This document shows, piece after piece, positions 26,463-36,156 of a stretch of 64,000 bases of DNA (the stretch's first letter is position 1; each line of letters begins with the position of its first letter). The DNA lies in contig NZ_JAIGNK010000003.1 in assembly GCF_019711435.1 (NCBI RefSeq), forward strand, positions 372,001 to 436,000, read 5' to 3'. The notes under the pieces are model-generated. The model was not told where the DNA came from. It saw nothing but the letters and a program-made list of their open reading frames with translations, and did no database searches. This DNA is from Qipengyuania polymorpha. Its GTDB lineage: Bacteria > Pseudomonadota > Alphaproteobacteria > Sphingomonadales > Sphingomonadaceae. The position numbers and the translations under genes were made by a program.

Positions 26463-27971
26463 ATGGGTAAGAGCGGGGTCGTTCGAATACTGGCATTGTC
26501 GGGCAGCGCGCTCGGCCTGGGCCTGGCTGCCGCTCCGGCGCATGCGGACACGCTGCAGGAAGCGCTGACCGATGCCTATTACAACAATCCCATCCTCGAA
26601 GCCGCGCGTGCAGGCCAGCGCGCGACCGACGAGAACGTGCAAATCGAGCGCGCCTCGGGCCTTCCTTCGGTCGAAGGCACGGCGGCCGTCACCGAGTTCA
26701 TCAAGCAGCGCTCGACCAGCTTCTTCACGCCGCAGCGCGCGCTGACCGCAGGTGTCGACCTCGGCGTACCGATTTATTCTGGCGGCGCGGTGAAGAACTC
26801 GGTCGCCGCCGCCAAGGAACGCGTCGAGGCGGGCCGTGCAGACCTGCGCGGCACGGAAAGCGCCATTTTCACGCAGGTCGTTGCGGCCTATATGGACGTG
26901 CTGCGCGGCCAAGCGCTGGTCTCGCTTTCCACCAACCAGGTCGATGTGCTCGGCGTGAACGCGCAGGCGACCAGCGACCGTTTCGAAATCGGCGACCTTA
27001 CCCGCACCGATGTTGCCCAGTCGCAGGCGCGGCTTGCGCTGGCAGAGGGCGATTTGCGCAGCGCCGAGGCCAATCTCATTGCCGCGCGCGAGGATTATAT
27101 CGCGCTTGTCGGCGAGGCGCCGACCAACCTCCAGCCGCCACCGCCGCTTCCGGGCCTGCCCGACAGCGCCGCAGAAGCTGTCGATGTTGCGCTGGAAAAC
27201 AATCCCGACCTCATCGCCGCTCGCGAACGCGCTTCTGCAGCCGGTTACGATATCGAGGTTGCAGGCTCCAGCCGCCTCCCCCGGGTCTCGGTCTTCGCGG
27301 GATATGACTACGACAATTACCTCGGCTCGATAGCCGACGGCCCTCTCGATCCGTCGGACCCAACCAGTCCCGTCGTCCCGAGCGACCAGTCTGCCACTGC
27401 CGCCTCGGCCGGCGTATCTTTGCGAGTCCCCCTTTTCCAGGGCGGCCGCCCAGCAGCCCTTCAGCGGCAGGCGACTGCCCGCGCCACGGCAGCGCTCGAG
27501 CAGGTGATTGCGGCAGAGCGCGACGTCATTGCGCAGGTCCGCTCGGCCTATTCGAGCTGGCAGGCGAGCCTTGCCATCATCGAAAGCTCGCAGACCGCCG
27601 TATCGGCCGCCGAACTCAGCCTCGAAGGCGTTCGGGCGGAGAATTCCATCGGCAATCGCACCATTCTCGACGTGCTGAATGCAGAGCAGGAATTGCTGCA
27701 ATCGCGCGTCCAGCTCGTGACCGCTCGCCGCAATGCCTATGTCGCGGGTTTCTCGCTGCTTGCCGCCATGGGCCGCGCCGAGGCACGCGACCTTGGTCTT
27801 GCGGGCGAAGGCGTGCTCTACGACCCTATCGACAATTACGAGCGCGTGAGCGGCAGCATCTGGGACTGGGACCGCGACCCGGCACCCGAGGCCAGCACCT
27901 CGCGCACGGTCGACGTCCCTGCACAGGACGCGAGCATTCCGGCGATTGAAGAACAGACCGTTACGCCGTAG
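26463..27971 (+). CDS. tolC: TolC-family outer membrane channel
   Basis: A 502-residue outer membrane efflux or type I secretion channel. Signal peptide ILALSGSALGLGLAAAPAHA, then DTLQEALTDAYYNNPILEAARAGQRATDE typical of TolC, and the repeat halves each with long coiled-coil helices (for instance around NSVAAAKERVEAGRADLRGTE and ERDVIAQVRSAYSSW). The late ENSIGNRTILDVLNAEQELLQSRVQLV is a family hallmark. It should trimerise and couple to inner membrane transporters encoded elsewhere. It follows the PCMT-like gene by 3 nt, and popZ follows after 52 nt. Confidence 0.95.
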   Translation: MGKSGVVRILALSGSALGLGLAAAPAHADTLQEALTDAYYNNPILEAARAGQRATDENVQIERASGLPSVEGTAAVTEFIKQRSTSFFTPQRALTAGVDLGVPIYSGGAVKNSVAAAKERVEAGRADLRGTESAIFTQVVAAYMDVLRGQALVSLSTNQVDVLGVNAQATSDRFEIGDLTRTDVAQSQARLALAEGDLRSAEANLIAAREDYIALVGEAPTNLQPPPPLPGLPDSAAEAVDVALENNPDLIAARERASAAGYDIEVAGSSRLPRVSVFAGYDYDNYLGSIADGPLDPSDPTSPVVPSDQSATAASAGVSLRVPLFQGGRPAALQRQATARATAALEQVIAAERDVIAQVRSAYSSWQASLAIIESSQTAVSAAELSLEGVRAENSIGNRTILDVLNAEQELLQSRVQLVTARRNAYVAGFSLLAAMGRAEARDLGLAGEGVLYDPIDNYERVSGSIWDWDRDPAPEASTSRTVDVPAQDASIPAIEEQTVTP

Positions 27972-28023
27972 CACTGGTCGCAGTCCCGATTCGGGATTGG
28001 GCAACAGGCAGGGCGTAAACGGC

Positions 28024-28524
28024 ATGCAACACCACGGCGAACCCTCGGTCGAAGAGATCCTCGACTCCATCAAGAAGGTTATCGCGCGCGACAGCGAAGT
28101 GCGCACGCAGGCCACGCAGCGCCGCCGCGGACTGATTGCCGGCGGTGCCGAACCTGCCGATGCCGACGAAGCCGAAGACGTGCTCGAACTGGGCGCAGGG
28201 CTGGGCGAAGAACTCATCCTCGAAGACGATGCCAGCCTCGATGCCGCTTTCGGAGAAGAGCCGGGCGAAGACGAAATCGAGGAAGAGGGCCTCATCGCCG
28301 ATGCCACCCGCAGTGCGATGCAGCAGAACTTCGCCGCGCTGACCATGCTCGCCAAGCCTGGCAAGCAGCCGCAAATCGTGCGTCAGGGCGAAACCTCGCT
28401 TGAAGGCATGGTACGCGAGATGCTGCGCCCGATGCTCGCCAAATGGCTCGACGAAAACCTGCCGGGCATGGTCGAGGAACTGGTGAAGGCCGAAATCGCG
28501 CGTATTGCGGGCAAGAAGCGCTAA
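28024..28524 (+). CDS. popZ: PopZ polar organising protein (DUF2497)
   Basis: A 166-residue PopZ. The three-part layout is clear: N-terminal helix MQHHGEPSVEEILDSIKKVI, an acidic disordered middle (residues about 45-110, rich in Glu, Asp, Ala and Pro), and C-terminal helices RQGETSLEGMVREMLRPML and KWLDENLPGMVEELVKAEIARI that drive oligomerisation. In Caulobacter PopZ forms the polar matrix that captures ParB-parS. Here it lies about 11 kb from the predicted origin and 18-22 kb from parS and parAB, which fits a role in origin tethering. The ATG at 28024 starts at the conserved helix. Confidence 0.93.
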   Translation: MQHHGEPSVEEILDSIKKVIARDSEVRTQATQRRRGLIAGGAEPADADEAEDVLELGAGLGEELILEDDASLDAAFGEEPGEDEIEEEGLIADATRSAMQQNFAALTMLAKPGKQPQIVRQGETSLEGMVREMLRPMLAKWLDENLPGMVEELVKAEIARIAGKKR

Positions 28525-28566
28525 AACTCTTATCAAGCCCAGCATGCCGCGCTACACCGCGCAGCC

Positions 28567-30675
28567 ATGACAGCACGCATCCGGGTCGCCGCCCCGCTCG
28601 CCAGCGCCTTCGCGCTCCTTGCCACCCCGCTCGCCGCCGAAGAGGCGCGTGCGCCGATGCAGGCGGAAGACCTCGTCACCATGCCGCGGCTGGGCAGCCC
28701 GACGGTCTCGCCCGACGGGACGATGGCGGTCTATTCGGTGACCACCACCGACAGCGAAACCTACGCGCGCTCGGGCCAGCTTTATGTCCGCTCGCTCGCC
28801 GACACGGACGCAAAGCCTGTCGCGCTCGACCTCAAGGGTTCCTCGACCAGCTTCGGCGGCGACGGCTGGCTCTATTTCATTGCGCCGGGCGAAGGCAGCG
28901 ACGCCTCGCAGGTCTGGCGCGCCAAGGTCGGCGCGAATGGCTCGATCAGCGGAAAATCGCAGGTCACCTACATTGCGCGCGGCGTAAACGGCTATCACGT
29001 ACCGCGCGATGGCACGAAAATCGCCATCTGGACCGATATTGCGCGCAGCTGTCTCGAAATCGACTGCGACGATAGCGCGAAGGCCTATGCGCCGGGTCCG
29101 GGCGATGGCCGCCTGTTCAATTCCGAGGACGGCTTCTTCCGCCACTGGGACAGCTGGGAAACTCCCGGCACCTACAGCCGGGTGTTCGCCTTCCCGCTCG
29201 AGAACGGACGCGCCACCGGCAAGGGAATCGCGGTCGATGGCCCGCTGGGCGCAGGCGGGCCGAGCGGTGACACGCCGAGCGCACCCTTTGGCGGGGGCGA
29301 GGACATCGCCTGGGCGCCTGACGGCTCGGGCCTCTACTTCGCGGCGCGCGAAGCGGACGGAAACGAGCCGCACAATGTCAATTTCGACATCTGGTGGAGC
29401 GATTTGTCGGGAGGTGCGCCGGTCAATCTAACGCAAGCCAACGAAGCGCTCGACATGCTGCCGACGCCTTCGCCCGACGGACAGTACCTCGCCTATGTCG
29501 CGATGGCGCGGCCGGGCTACGAGGCGGACCGCCAGGTGGTCATGCTGCGCGACCTCAAAAGCGGCGTCACCACCGCTCTGACGCAGGATTTCGACCGGAG
29601 CTTCGGCAGCCTCGCCTGGACCCCCGATTCGCGCTGGCTGGTCGGCACGGCGCAGGACGTGCTCGACACGCCCGCCTTCCGCATCGACCCGCGCAGCGGC
29701 GAAGTCGAGCGCCTCGACCTGATGGCGGGCAACGAAGCGCATCTCGGCAATATCACCCCGCTGGCGAGCGGCGATGTGCTCTTCACCCGCGATTCCATCG
29801 GCGCGCCGAGCGAACTCTTCCTCTCGAAGAACTGGGAAATGGCCGAGCCGCTGACACAGGTCGCGACCCCCACCATCGGCAAGTTCGCCCCCGTCGTGGT
29901 CGAGCGCTTCAGCTTTGCCGGCGCCAATGGCGACACGGTCTGGGGCCAGATTACCAAGCTCGAAGGCCACGAGGGCCAGATGCCCGCCATCCTCTACGTC
30001 CACGGCGGGCCGCAGGGTTCCTTCAACGACGGCTGGTCAAGCCGCTGGAACCCGCGCGTCGTTGCCAGCCAGGGCTATGCGGTCATCTCGGTCGATTTCC
30101 ACGGTTCGACCGGCTACGGGCAGGCCTTCACCGACAGCATCAATGGCGACTGGGGCGGCAAGCCGCTCGAAGACCTGAAGCTGGGCCTCGCCGCCGCGCT
30201 CGAGCGTGACGAGCAGATCGACGGCAGCCGCGCCTGCGCCATGGGGGCGAGCTACGGCGGCTACATGATGAACTGGATCGCCGGAAACTGGCCCGACCGC
30301 TTCGATTGCCTCGTCCAGCACGACGGCCTCTTCGACATGCGCAGCTTCTACTACACCACCGAGGAACTGTGGTTTCCCAAGTGGGACTTCGGCGGCAGCT
30401 ATGCCGAGAACCCGGACAGCTACGAGCGCTGGAACCCGGTGAATTACGTCGAGAACTGGAAGACTCCTATGCTCGTGATTGCGGGCGAGAAGGACTTCCG
30501 CGTGCCCTATACGCAGGGCCTCGCCAGCTTCACCGCGTTGCAGGAACAGGGCGTGCCTGCGCAGTTGCTCGTCTTTCCCGAGGAGAACCACTGGGTGCTC
30601 GGTGCGAAGAACTCGCTGCAGTGGCACAACACGGTCTTCACCTGGCTCGACCGCTGGCTGAAGCCGGATGAGTAA
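28567..30675 (+). CDS. Secreted S9 family peptidase (prolyl oligopeptidase type)
   Basis: A 702-residue periplasmic or secreted peptidase with a signal peptide ([19 protein letters not shown] then TPLAAEEA). Residues about 40-430 form a beta-propeller of TolB/DPP4 type ([46 protein letters not shown]). The alpha/beta hydrolase domain has the triad Ser562 in GASYGGYM, Asp643 in GEKDFRVPY and His675 in PEENHWVLG. It probably releases dipeptides or cuts after Pro or Ala; specificity is not resolvable. Its end overlaps the next gene by 8 nt. Confidence 0.94.
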   Translation: MTARIRVAAPLASAFALLATPLAAEEARAPMQAEDLVTMPRLGSPTVSPDGTMAVYSVTTTDSETYARSGQLYVRSLADTDAKPVALDLKGSSTSFGGDGWLYFIAPGEGSDASQVWRAKVGANGSISGKSQVTYIARGVNGYHVPRDGTKIAIWTDIARSCLEIDCDDSAKAYAPGPGDGRLFNSEDGFFRHWDSWETPGTYSRVFAFPLENGRATGKGIAVDGPLGAGGPSGDTPSAPFGGGEDIAWAPDGSGLYFAAREADGNEPHNVNFDIWWSDLSGGAPVNLTQANEALDMLPTPSPDGQYLAYVAMARPGYEADRQVVMLRDLKSGVTTALTQDFDRSFGSLAWTPDSRWLVGTAQDVLDTPAFRIDPRSGEVERLDLMAGNEAHLGNITPLASGDVLFTRDSIGAPSELFLSKNWEMAEPLTQVATPTIGKFAPVVVERFSFAGANGDTVWGQITKLEGHEGQMPAILYVHGGPQGSFNDGWSSRWNPRVVASQGYAVISVDFHGSTGYGQAFTDSINGDWGGKPLEDLKLGLAAALERDEQIDGSRACAMGASYGGYMMNWIAGNWPDRFDCLVQHDGLFDMRSFYYTTEELWFPKWDFGGSYAENPDSYERWNPVNYVENWKTPMLVIAGEKDFRVPYTQGLASFTALQEQGVPAQLLVFPEENHWVLGAKNSLQWHNTVFTWLDRWLKPDE

Positions 30676-31042
30676 GAAGGGCCTCGAAAAGGCGCAAAAA
30701 GCCCTCGCCAAGATTGGCGGCGAGGAGGTGGAACGGCAGATTTTCCTCTGCGCGGTTAGCGAAAAGCAGAAATGCTGCTCACGCGAGGACGGAAAGGCTG
30801 CGTGGAACTACCTCAAGAAGCGGCTCAAGGAATTGAAGCTTGTCGGGCGTGGCGGCACGGTGCAGCGGACCAAGGCCGACTGCCTGCAGATCTGCGCGCA
30901 TGGCCCGATCGCCGTCGTCTGGCCGGAGAACGTCTGGTACCATTCCTGCGACGAGGAAGTGCTCGAAGCCATCATCCAGCGCCACCTCATCGGCGGCGTG
31001 CCGGTCGAGGAATACCGTCTGCGCGGGATGGAGGACGCCTAG
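30668..31042 (+). CDS. Thioredoxin-like [2Fe-2S] ferredoxin-domain protein
   Basis: A 124-residue protein with the spacing of thioredoxin-like ferredoxins: Cys28 and Cys36/37 ([11 protein letters not shown]) followed by Cys72 and Cys76 ([10 protein letters not shown]), enough for one [2Fe-2S] cluster. The rest ([40 protein letters not shown]) matches free-standing family members. Its electron partner is unknown. It overlaps the peptidase gene by 8 nt, and its stop overlaps that of the convergent membrane-protein gene in a shared CTAG. Confidence 0.9.
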   Translation: MSKKGLEKAQKALAKIGGEEVERQIFLCAVSEKQKCCSREDGKAAWNYLKKRLKELKLVGRGGTVQRTKADCLQICAHGPIAVVWPENVWYHSCDEEVLEAIIQRHLIGGVPVEEYRLRGMEDA

Positions 31043-31335
31043 TCCTCGTCCACCGAATTGTCGGGCAATTTGTTGTCGACCGCATCGTCATGCCCCGTGC
31101 CTGACGAGAGGAACATCAGCCCCATCAGCGCGCTCGCCAGCAGCATGGTGAAACCGATACCCAGCGCGGTCGCGATGTAGAAGTGGACCGAAACCTCCTC
31201 GAACTTCCACAGAAGTGCCATCGCAATCGCCACGATCCCCACCGTGAGCAGGAACATGAAACGCATGATGCGACGGAAGCGGGCCCAGGCGAAGGCAGCG
31301 GCTTCGGGGTCGTCGAGGGGGGATTTGCTGACCAT
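31039..31335 (-). CDS. Small two-helix membrane protein, unknown
   Basis: A 98-residue protein with a soluble basic N-terminus ([22 protein letters not shown]), two transmembrane helices ([18 protein letters not shown] and [23 protein letters not shown]) and an acidic tail. AGGG nine bases upstream supports the ATG at 31335; an ATG at 31347 is an alternative. Not recognised beyond its topology. It stands alone between two plus-strand genes. Confidence 0.72.
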   Translation of the reverse strand: MVSKSPLDDPEAAAFAWARFRRIMRFMFLLTVGIVAIAMALLWKFEEVSVHFYIATALGIGFTMLLASALMGLMFLSSGTGHDDAVDNKLPDNSVDED

Positions 31336-31445
31336 TGGCGCCCTCATGCGCCTGTGCGCGGCGGCTTTCAACACCGCGCCACACAACGGATTCGCCATTT
31401 CACGGGAAAAATGGCATTCTTCCTGTCTTGCGAAGAGGAGGCAGC

Positions 31446-31877
31446 ATGCAGATCGGCAAGCTCATAGAAGGCCGCGCCAGTTCGGATATTATCTCGGTCA
31501 ATGTCGACCAGCCCGTGCGCGAGGCGGTCGGCTTGCTGGCCTCGAAACGCATCGGCGCCCTCCCGGTGATGGCGGGCGGCCAGGTAGCCGGTATCTTCTC
31601 CGAACGCGACGTCATCTATCGGCTGGCGGAAGAGGGCCAGTCGTGCCTCGATCGGCCGCTTGGCGAGGTTATGACTTCTCCCGCGATTACCGTCGACCGG
31701 ACGACCTCGGCCAACCAGGCACTCGCGCTGATGACGAAGCGTCGTATCCGTCACCTGCCCGTCGTCGAAGGCGGCGCGATGTGCGGCTTCATCTCGATCG
31801 GGGACCTCGTCAAATCGCGCATGGACGAGGTGCAGCACGAGGCCGATGCGATGCGCGATTACATCGCCCACGCTTGA
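31446..31877 (+). CDS. Tandem CBS-domain protein
   Basis: A 143-residue protein made almost wholly of two CBS motifs: residues about 8-62 (ISVNVDQPVREAVGLLASKRIGALPV and GIFSERDVIYRL) and 75-130 (SPAITVDRTTSANQALALMTKRRIRHLPV then GFISIGDLVKSRM). Such proteins bind adenine nucleotides and act as energy sensors or regulators of partners. The start is fixed by an AGAGGAGG just upstream. An A-type Fe-S carrier gene follows about 30 nt later. Confidence 0.92.
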   Translation: MQIGKLIEGRASSDIISVNVDQPVREAVGLLASKRIGALPVMAGGQVAGIFSERDVIYRLAEEGQSCLDRPLGEVMTSPAITVDRTTSANQALALMTKRRIRHLPVVEGGAMCGFISIGDLVKSRMDEVQHEADAMRDYIAHA

Positions 31878-31908
31878 GCCGCGCGCCCGCGCTCCCTACA
31901 TCGCCACC

Positions 31909-32238
31909 ATGGCCGAAATGCTCACCCTGACCGAGGCAGCCGCCAAGCGCGTTGCCGCCATCGCCGAGAAACAGGCGAAACCCGCCATCCTGCGCCTGTC
32001 GGTGGAGGGCGGGGGCTGTTCCGGCTTTCAATACAAATTCGACCTCGCCGAAAGCGCCGAGGGTGACGATTCGGTGAGCGATACCGATGGCGTGAAGCTG
32101 GTGGTCGACCCGGTCAGCCTCGACCTCGTGGCAGGAAGCGTGGTCGATTTCGTCGAATCTTTGGGCGGTGCGGCATTCCGCGTCGAGAATCCCAATGCGG
32201 CCGCTGGATGCGGCTGCGGCTCGAGTTTCGGGATTTAA
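31909..32238 (+). CDS. erpA: A-type Fe-S carrier protein (ErpA/HesB family)
   Basis: A 109-residue A-type carrier that passes assembled clusters to apoproteins. The three ligand cysteines are in EGGGCSGFQYKF and NAAAGCGCGSSFGI. It would serve the SUF system at the start of the window, which has no SufA gene in the visible part. I call it ErpA-like by length and sequence; IscA or SufA naming cannot be excluded. Start MAEMLTLTEAA at 31909. Confidence 0.88.
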   Translation: MAEMLTLTEAAAKRVAAIAEKQAKPAILRLSVEGGGCSGFQYKFDLAESAEGDDSVSDTDGVKLVVDPVSLDLVAGSVVDFVESLGGAAFRVENPNAAAGCGCGSSFGI

Positions 32239-32276
32239 GTTAGACCCGGGCGGCTGCTTGGGGCATGGGTCCTTCC

Positions 32277-33062
32277 ATGCGTATTGCAACCTTCAACATC
32301 AACGGCATCAAGGCGCGCTTGCCGCGTCTCCTGGAATGGCTCGAGGAAACCCGGCCCACCGTCGCCTGCCTGCAGGAAATCAAGACGATGGACGAGGGCT
32401 TTCCCGCGGAGGAATTCGAGAAAATCGGCTATCACGCCATCTGGCACGGCCAGAAGAGCTTCAACGGCGTCGCCATCCTTGCCGACGGTGAGAAACCGAA
32501 GGAAATCCAGCGCGGACTGGGTATCGACGGCCCCAGGGACGGCGAGGGCGAGCAGGCACGCTATCTCGAAGCCGAGGTGAAGGGCCTGCGCATCTGCAAC
32601 CTCTACCTGCCCAACGGCAACCCGCATCCCGGGCCCAAGTTCGACTACAAGCTGGCGTGGATGGAAAAGCTGCGCGCGCGCATGCACGACATCTGGGCCG
32701 AGGAAGTGCCCGCCGTTGTGCTCGGCGATTTCAACGTCATTCCCGAAGACAAGGATGTCTGGTCACCCAAGGCCATGGCGAGCGATGCGCTGATGCAGCC
32801 CGAAAGCCGCGATGCCTACAAGCGCATGCTGGCGGACGGATGGACCGACGCCATCGACACGCTAAACCCTCGCGGCGGCGTGTGGACCTATTGGGATTAC
32901 CAGGCCGGTGCATGGCAACGCGACCGTGGCTTCCGCATCGACCACCTCCTGCTCTCGCCCGAGCTGGCCGACCGGATGACTGCGGCTGGTGTGGACAAGG
33001 AATATCGCGGGCGCGAGAAGTCTTCCGACCACACGCCCGTCTGGGTCGAAATCCGCGACTGA
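32277..33062 (+). CDS. xth: Exodeoxyribonuclease III (AP endonuclease)
   Basis: A 261-residue EEP-family nuclease for base excision repair. Conserved catalytic segments are MRIATFNINGIKARL, CLQEIKTMDEGFP (metal Glu), NLYLPNG, VLGDFNVIPEDKDVWSP, RIDHLLLS and the final SSDHTPVWVE (catalytic Asp-His). The start at 32277 is chosen over an in-frame codon 12 bases earlier because MRIATFN is the usual beginning. Confidence 0.95.
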   Translation: MRIATFNINGIKARLPRLLEWLEETRPTVACLQEIKTMDEGFPAEEFEKIGYHAIWHGQKSFNGVAILADGEKPKEIQRGLGIDGPRDGEGEQARYLEAEVKGLRICNLYLPNGNPHPGPKFDYKLAWMEKLRARMHDIWAEEVPAVVLGDFNVIPEDKDVWSPKAMASDALMQPESRDAYKRMLADGWTDAIDTLNPRGGVWTYWDYQAGAWQRDRGFRIDHLLLSPELADRMTAAGVDKEYRGREKSSDHTPVWVEIRD

Positions 33063-33074
33063 CCCACAACGAAA

Positions 33075-33101
33075 GAGGGCGCCGCACGACGCGACGCCCT
33101 C
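33075..33101. terminator. Possible bidirectional terminator between xth and sleB
   Basis: GAGGGCG and CGCCCTC form a 7-bp stem in the 60-bp gap between two convergent genes. The minus-strand side is followed by TTTCGTTGT; the plus side has no T-run, so activity, if any, is stronger for the minus-strand gene. Confidence 0.45.
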
Positions 33102-33122
33102 CCGAACTCCATCCAGCCGGTA

Positions 33123-33770
33123 TCAGCGGTAGAAGATGTGTGTCTTGATCGCCGCGCGGCGCGTTTTCTTGCGCGCCCAGCCCGGCTTTACGTAGGTTGC
33201 GTGGAAATAAAGCGAATCCTGCGCCTCGCTGTCCCACAGGCCCTGATGGGCGATGCGGGCAATTGCGGTCGCGCGCTTCCATGCGTCGGTGCCGGTCTTG
33301 ATGCGCGGCATGGTGCCGCCACGCACGAAGCTGAACTGCGCGCGCTGGTAAACCACGCCGCAATAGCTTTCGGGGAAACGGCTCGATTCCGAGCGGTTGA
33401 TGACGACCTGCGCCACGGCCAGCTGGCCCGACAGCGGCTCGCCGCGCGATTCGAAATAGACGGCGCCTGCAAGGCAGCGCATCTCGTCGGAAAGCTCACC
33501 CGCAGCAGGCATGGCCGCGACGAGTTCGCGCAGGCTATTGGCCTCGGGGGCTGGAATTTCTGGGTTGGCTTCCTCGGGAAGCTCCTGGACCACTTCTTCG
33601 CTGACGAAGACGGGCATCACCTCGGTGGTGAGCGGTGCGTCTTCAGTGGTAGTCAGTTCTTGTGTCTGGGCGGCGGCCTGGGCCACCTCTGCGCCGGTTT
33701 CTTCCGCACCGGCAAAGCTTGCAATCATAGTCGCGGCGCCTGCCGCGATACCAATCAGAGACTTTCGCAT
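33123..33770 (-). CDS. SleB-type cell wall hydrolase
   Basis: A 215-residue exported hydrolase. Signal peptide MRKSLIGIAAGAATMIASFAGA; a Glu/Thr/Pro-rich linker (residues 25-80); then the Hydrolase_2 (SleB) domain with CLAGAVYFESRGEPLSGQLAVAQVVINR, where the Glu of YFESRGE is catalytic, and SYCGVVYQRAQFSF. Such enzymes cleave peptidoglycan glycan strands and act in wall remodelling in non-sporulating proteobacteria. The 200 bp upstream contain no gene and no clear regulatory motif. Confidence 0.92.
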   Translation of the reverse strand: MRKSLIGIAAGAATMIASFAGAEETGAEVAQAAAQTQELTTTEDAPLTTEVMPVFVSEEVVQELPEEANPEIPAPEANSLRELVAAMPAAGELSDEMRCLAGAVYFESRGEPLSGQLAVAQVVINRSESSRFPESYCGVVYQRAQFSFVRGGTMPRIKTGTDAWKRATAIARIAHQGLWDSEAQDSLYFHATYVKPGWARKKTRRAAIKTHIFYR

Positions 33771-33971
33771 GTTTTCCGCTTATTGGGCGGTGAGTAGCTG
33801 TCGCAGGCTGGGAACCGGTGCGCGTTACTGGCGTCTGGTAGAACTTGGTTCCTTTAGCGGGCCTGCCGCTTGCTCCCCGTCTGCGTGCTAGTCCATCGAC
33901 CCCATTGCCAATCGGACCGCCTGCGCATCGAAGCTGGGGCTGCAAATAGTCACATTTGAAACCGCGTCAAG

Positions 33972-34313
33972 TTAACGCGAGGATGAATCTATCAGCCGTT
34001 CCACATCGGGACCGTCGAGTTCGACGAACCAGCAGTCGGGGTCTTGACGTTGCCGCCGCGCCACATATTCGTCAAATTCCTGCGGATTTTCAACATCTTG
34101 CTCGCGGGTGCAGGTGTAGCGGCGGGAGCCGTCGAGTTGCGGCATGCGCTCCCAAAACCGGGTATTATTGCCACTATGAGTGGTTAATATCACGATGCTC
34201 CCGGCATCGTATTCACCCTTTTGGAGTACCATTCCGAAGCCGCCGAGGCCCTGAACCAGCTTCAACAATCCTCCGACTTCAAGGTGGGCAGGCAGCCGCC
34301 CCTCCTCGCTCAT
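33972..34313 (-). CDS. DUF1491 family protein
   Basis: A 113-residue soluble protein restricted to alphaproteobacteria. It has the family pattern GRLPAHLEVGGLLKLVQGLGGFGMVLQKGEYDAGSIVIL followed by ERMPQLDGSRRYTC and RQDPDCWFVELDGPDVERLI. No function is established. The ATG overlaps the stop of the thioesterase gene (ATGA), so the two are co-translated. Confidence 0.88.
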   Translation of the reverse strand: MSEEGRLPAHLEVGGLLKLVQGLGGFGMVLQKGEYDAGSIVILTTHSGNNTRFWERMPQLDGSRRYTCTREQDVENPQEFDEYVARRQRQDPDCWFVELDGPDVERLIDSSSR

Positions 34314-34768
34314 GCGGAATACCCATCGAGGCTGGAGAGGGGGATGCGCGATTTCATGAAGGTGCCGGTTCCGCGGCCGATCTCATCGCCCTCGGCATCG
34401 ACCAGCCGCGATTCTGCAACGAAGACCCGGCGGCGGCCGCTCACCCAGCGTCCCTCGGCGACCACTTTCCCCTCGCGCACGGGCTTGGTGAAATGGAGGT
34501 TGAAGCTGGTGGTGAGCAGGAAGCGGTCGGTCACCAACGTGTTCGCCGCATAAAAAGCGGCATCGTCGAGCATCTTGAAATAGATCGTGCCATGCGCAGC
34601 GCCCGCCGCATGATAGGCGCTCTCGGTCACTTCGAAGGTAATGCGCGAGCGCCCCTCACCGGTCACTTCCAGCGCGGAATCGAACATCGCATTGACCGGG
34701 GCGGAGGCATAAAGGCTTTCCAATGCGCGCCAGTGCGTCTCGGCTCCGCTGCTTGCCGCCCCGTTCAT
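34310..34768 (-). CDS. PaaI-type hotdog thioesterase
   Basis: A 152-residue single hotdog domain. Typical elements are ESAYHAAGAAHGTIYFKMLDDAAFYAANTLV (hotdog helix with catalytic residues), LLTTSFNLHFTKPVREGKVVAEGRWV and DEIGRGTGTFMKSRIPL. PaaI-family enzymes hydrolyse acyl-CoA or aryl-CoA esters. It stands between hpf and the DUF1491 gene, reading left with both; the substrate cannot be inferred. Confidence 0.88.
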   Translation of the reverse strand: MNGAASSGAETHWRALESLYASAPVNAMFDSALEVTGEGRSRITFEVTESAYHAAGAAHGTIYFKMLDDAAFYAANTLVTDRFLLTTSFNLHFTKPVREGKVVAEGRWVSGRRRVFVAESRLVDAEGDEIGRGTGTFMKSRIPLSSLDGYSA

Positions 34769-34792
34769 CGCTGAAATCCGTCCGTCCTTTGC

Positions 34793-35365
34793 CTAACCGC
34801 GCGGTTCGACCCAGCCGATCGAACCATCGGCGCGGCGATAGACCATATTATGCGCTTCGGTAGCCCCGTTCTTGAAAAACAGCGCATTGGCGTTCTGCAG
34901 GTCGAGCAGCATCACCGCATCGGCGACAGAACATTCGGGGATGAGCGCGCTGGTTTCGGCAATCACCGGGGGGCTGTCGTGATCGACCTCCTCCTCGGTA
35001 TCGGGTTCGGGCGCGGCGAAGATGGTGTAGGCCGCTTCCTGTTCGCGCATCGCGTGGTCGGCCTGTTCGTGGCGGTCCTTGATGCGGCGCTTGTAACGGC
35101 GAAGCTGCTTTTCGATTTTCGCCGCCGCCGCATCGAAGGCCTGGTGCACGTCATGCGCCTCGGCATGCCCCTTGAGGATGAGGCCCTGCATCACATGGGC
35201 GACGATGTCGGAGGAATAAGCCCCGCCAGCCGCCTTGCCGAAGGTGACGTGGCTGGAGATGGCGCGGTTGAAATACTTTTCGACGATGCCCTGCATTCGG
35301 TCTTCGACATGGGTCTGCAAGGCTGCGCCGGTGTCGATCTGATGGCCAGAAACACGGATATCCAT
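34793..35365 (-). CDS. hpf: Long-form ribosome hibernation promoting factor
   Basis: A 190-residue long HPF. The N-terminal S30AE domain (residues 1-105, IRVSGHQIDTGAALQTHVEDRM then FDAAAAKIEKQLRRYKRRIKDRH) binds the decoding centre; the C-terminal domain (about 130-190, CSVADAVMLLDLQNANALFFKNGATEAHNMVYRRADGSIGWVEP) dimerises ribosomes into 100S particles. The start at 35365 is the conserved MDIRVSG; the frame upstream lies partly within dnaQ and is not coding. Likely induced in stationary phase. Confidence 0.95.
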   Translation of the reverse strand: MDIRVSGHQIDTGAALQTHVEDRMQGIVEKYFNRAISSHVTFGKAAGGAYSSDIVAHVMQGLILKGHAEAHDVHQAFDAAAAKIEKQLRRYKRRIKDRHEQADHAMREQEAAYTIFAAPEPDTEEEVDHDSPPVIAETSALIPECSVADAVMLLDLQNANALFFKNGATEAHNMVYRRADGSIGWVEPRG

Positions 35366-35436
35366 GAAGTATCTCTCCTTACAATCGCGCCCTAAACATG
35401 GCCAGCCCCGTCTGCCGGATGATGTGCGCGGGACAT

Positions 35437-36126
35437 CTACCCCCAGAGAGGGTTTTCTATCCCGGCCATGAATTCCCTGTGCCGTGCGAGCTCGTCCGGC
35501 GTGGGCGAATGCGGCCTTGCCTCGCGCCGGGGACCCTCTGGTGCCTTGCGCACGGCGACGAGCTCCTTCGGGGCTTCGGCAGCGGCCGCCTCGGCTGCCA
35601 GTTCGAGCCCGATCTGGCGCCCGCCCTTCAGTTCGACATAGACCTGCGCCAGCAATTCGGCATCGAGCAGCGCGCCGTGCTTCACACGGTGGCTGCGGTC
35701 GATTCCATAGCGTGTACACAGCGCGTCGAGCGAGAGTTTCGCGCCCGGATGGCGTTTCTTGGCGATTTGCACCGTGTCGACCATGCGGGTCATGCAGACG
35801 GGCTCGCTGCCGCACAGCGTCAGCTCGGCATTGAGAAAGCCAAAGTCGAAGCCGGCGTTGTGCGCGATGAGCGGCGCATCGCCGATAAAGTCGAGCAATT
35901 CCTGGAAGGTATCGCGGAACAGCGGCTTGTCCGACAGGAAGGCGGCGGAAAGACCATGCACGGCCTCCGCGCCTGCGGGCATGTCGCGTTCGGGATTGTA
36001 ATAGGCGTGAAATGTCGCGCCGGTGGGCACGAGGTTGACCATTTCCACACAGCCGATTTCGACCATCCGGTCCCCCGTCTTGGGGTCGAGGCCGGTGGTT
36101 TCGGTGTCGAAAACAATCTCGCGCAT
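35437..36126 (-). CDS. dnaQ: DNA polymerase III epsilon subunit (proofreading)
   Basis: A 229-residue DEDDh exonuclease. Exo I is IVFDTETTGLDP, Exo II is PLIAHNAGFDFGFLN, Exo III is YGIDRSHRVKHGALLDAELLAQVY with the catalytic His and Asp. The C-terminal tail (residues 185-229) is the flexible segment that binds the alpha subunit. It ends the leftward coaE-aroE-maf-ppsR series beside the predicted origin, with a 30-nt gap after coaE. The start at 36126 is chosen over an upstream in-frame codon at 36147. Confidence 0.96.
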   Translation of the reverse strand: MREIVFDTETTGLDPKTGDRMVEIGCVEMVNLVPTGATFHAYYNPERDMPAGAEAVHGLSAAFLSDKPLFRDTFQELLDFIGDAPLIAHNAGFDFGFLNAELTLCGSEPVCMTRMVDTVQIAKKRHPGAKLSLDALCTRYGIDRSHRVKHGALLDAELLAQVYVELKGGRQIGLELAAEAAAAEAPKELVAVRKAPEGPRREARPHSPTPDELARHREFMAGIENPLWG

Positions 36127-36156
36127 TGCGTAATCTATCGGACTCAATGCGGCAGA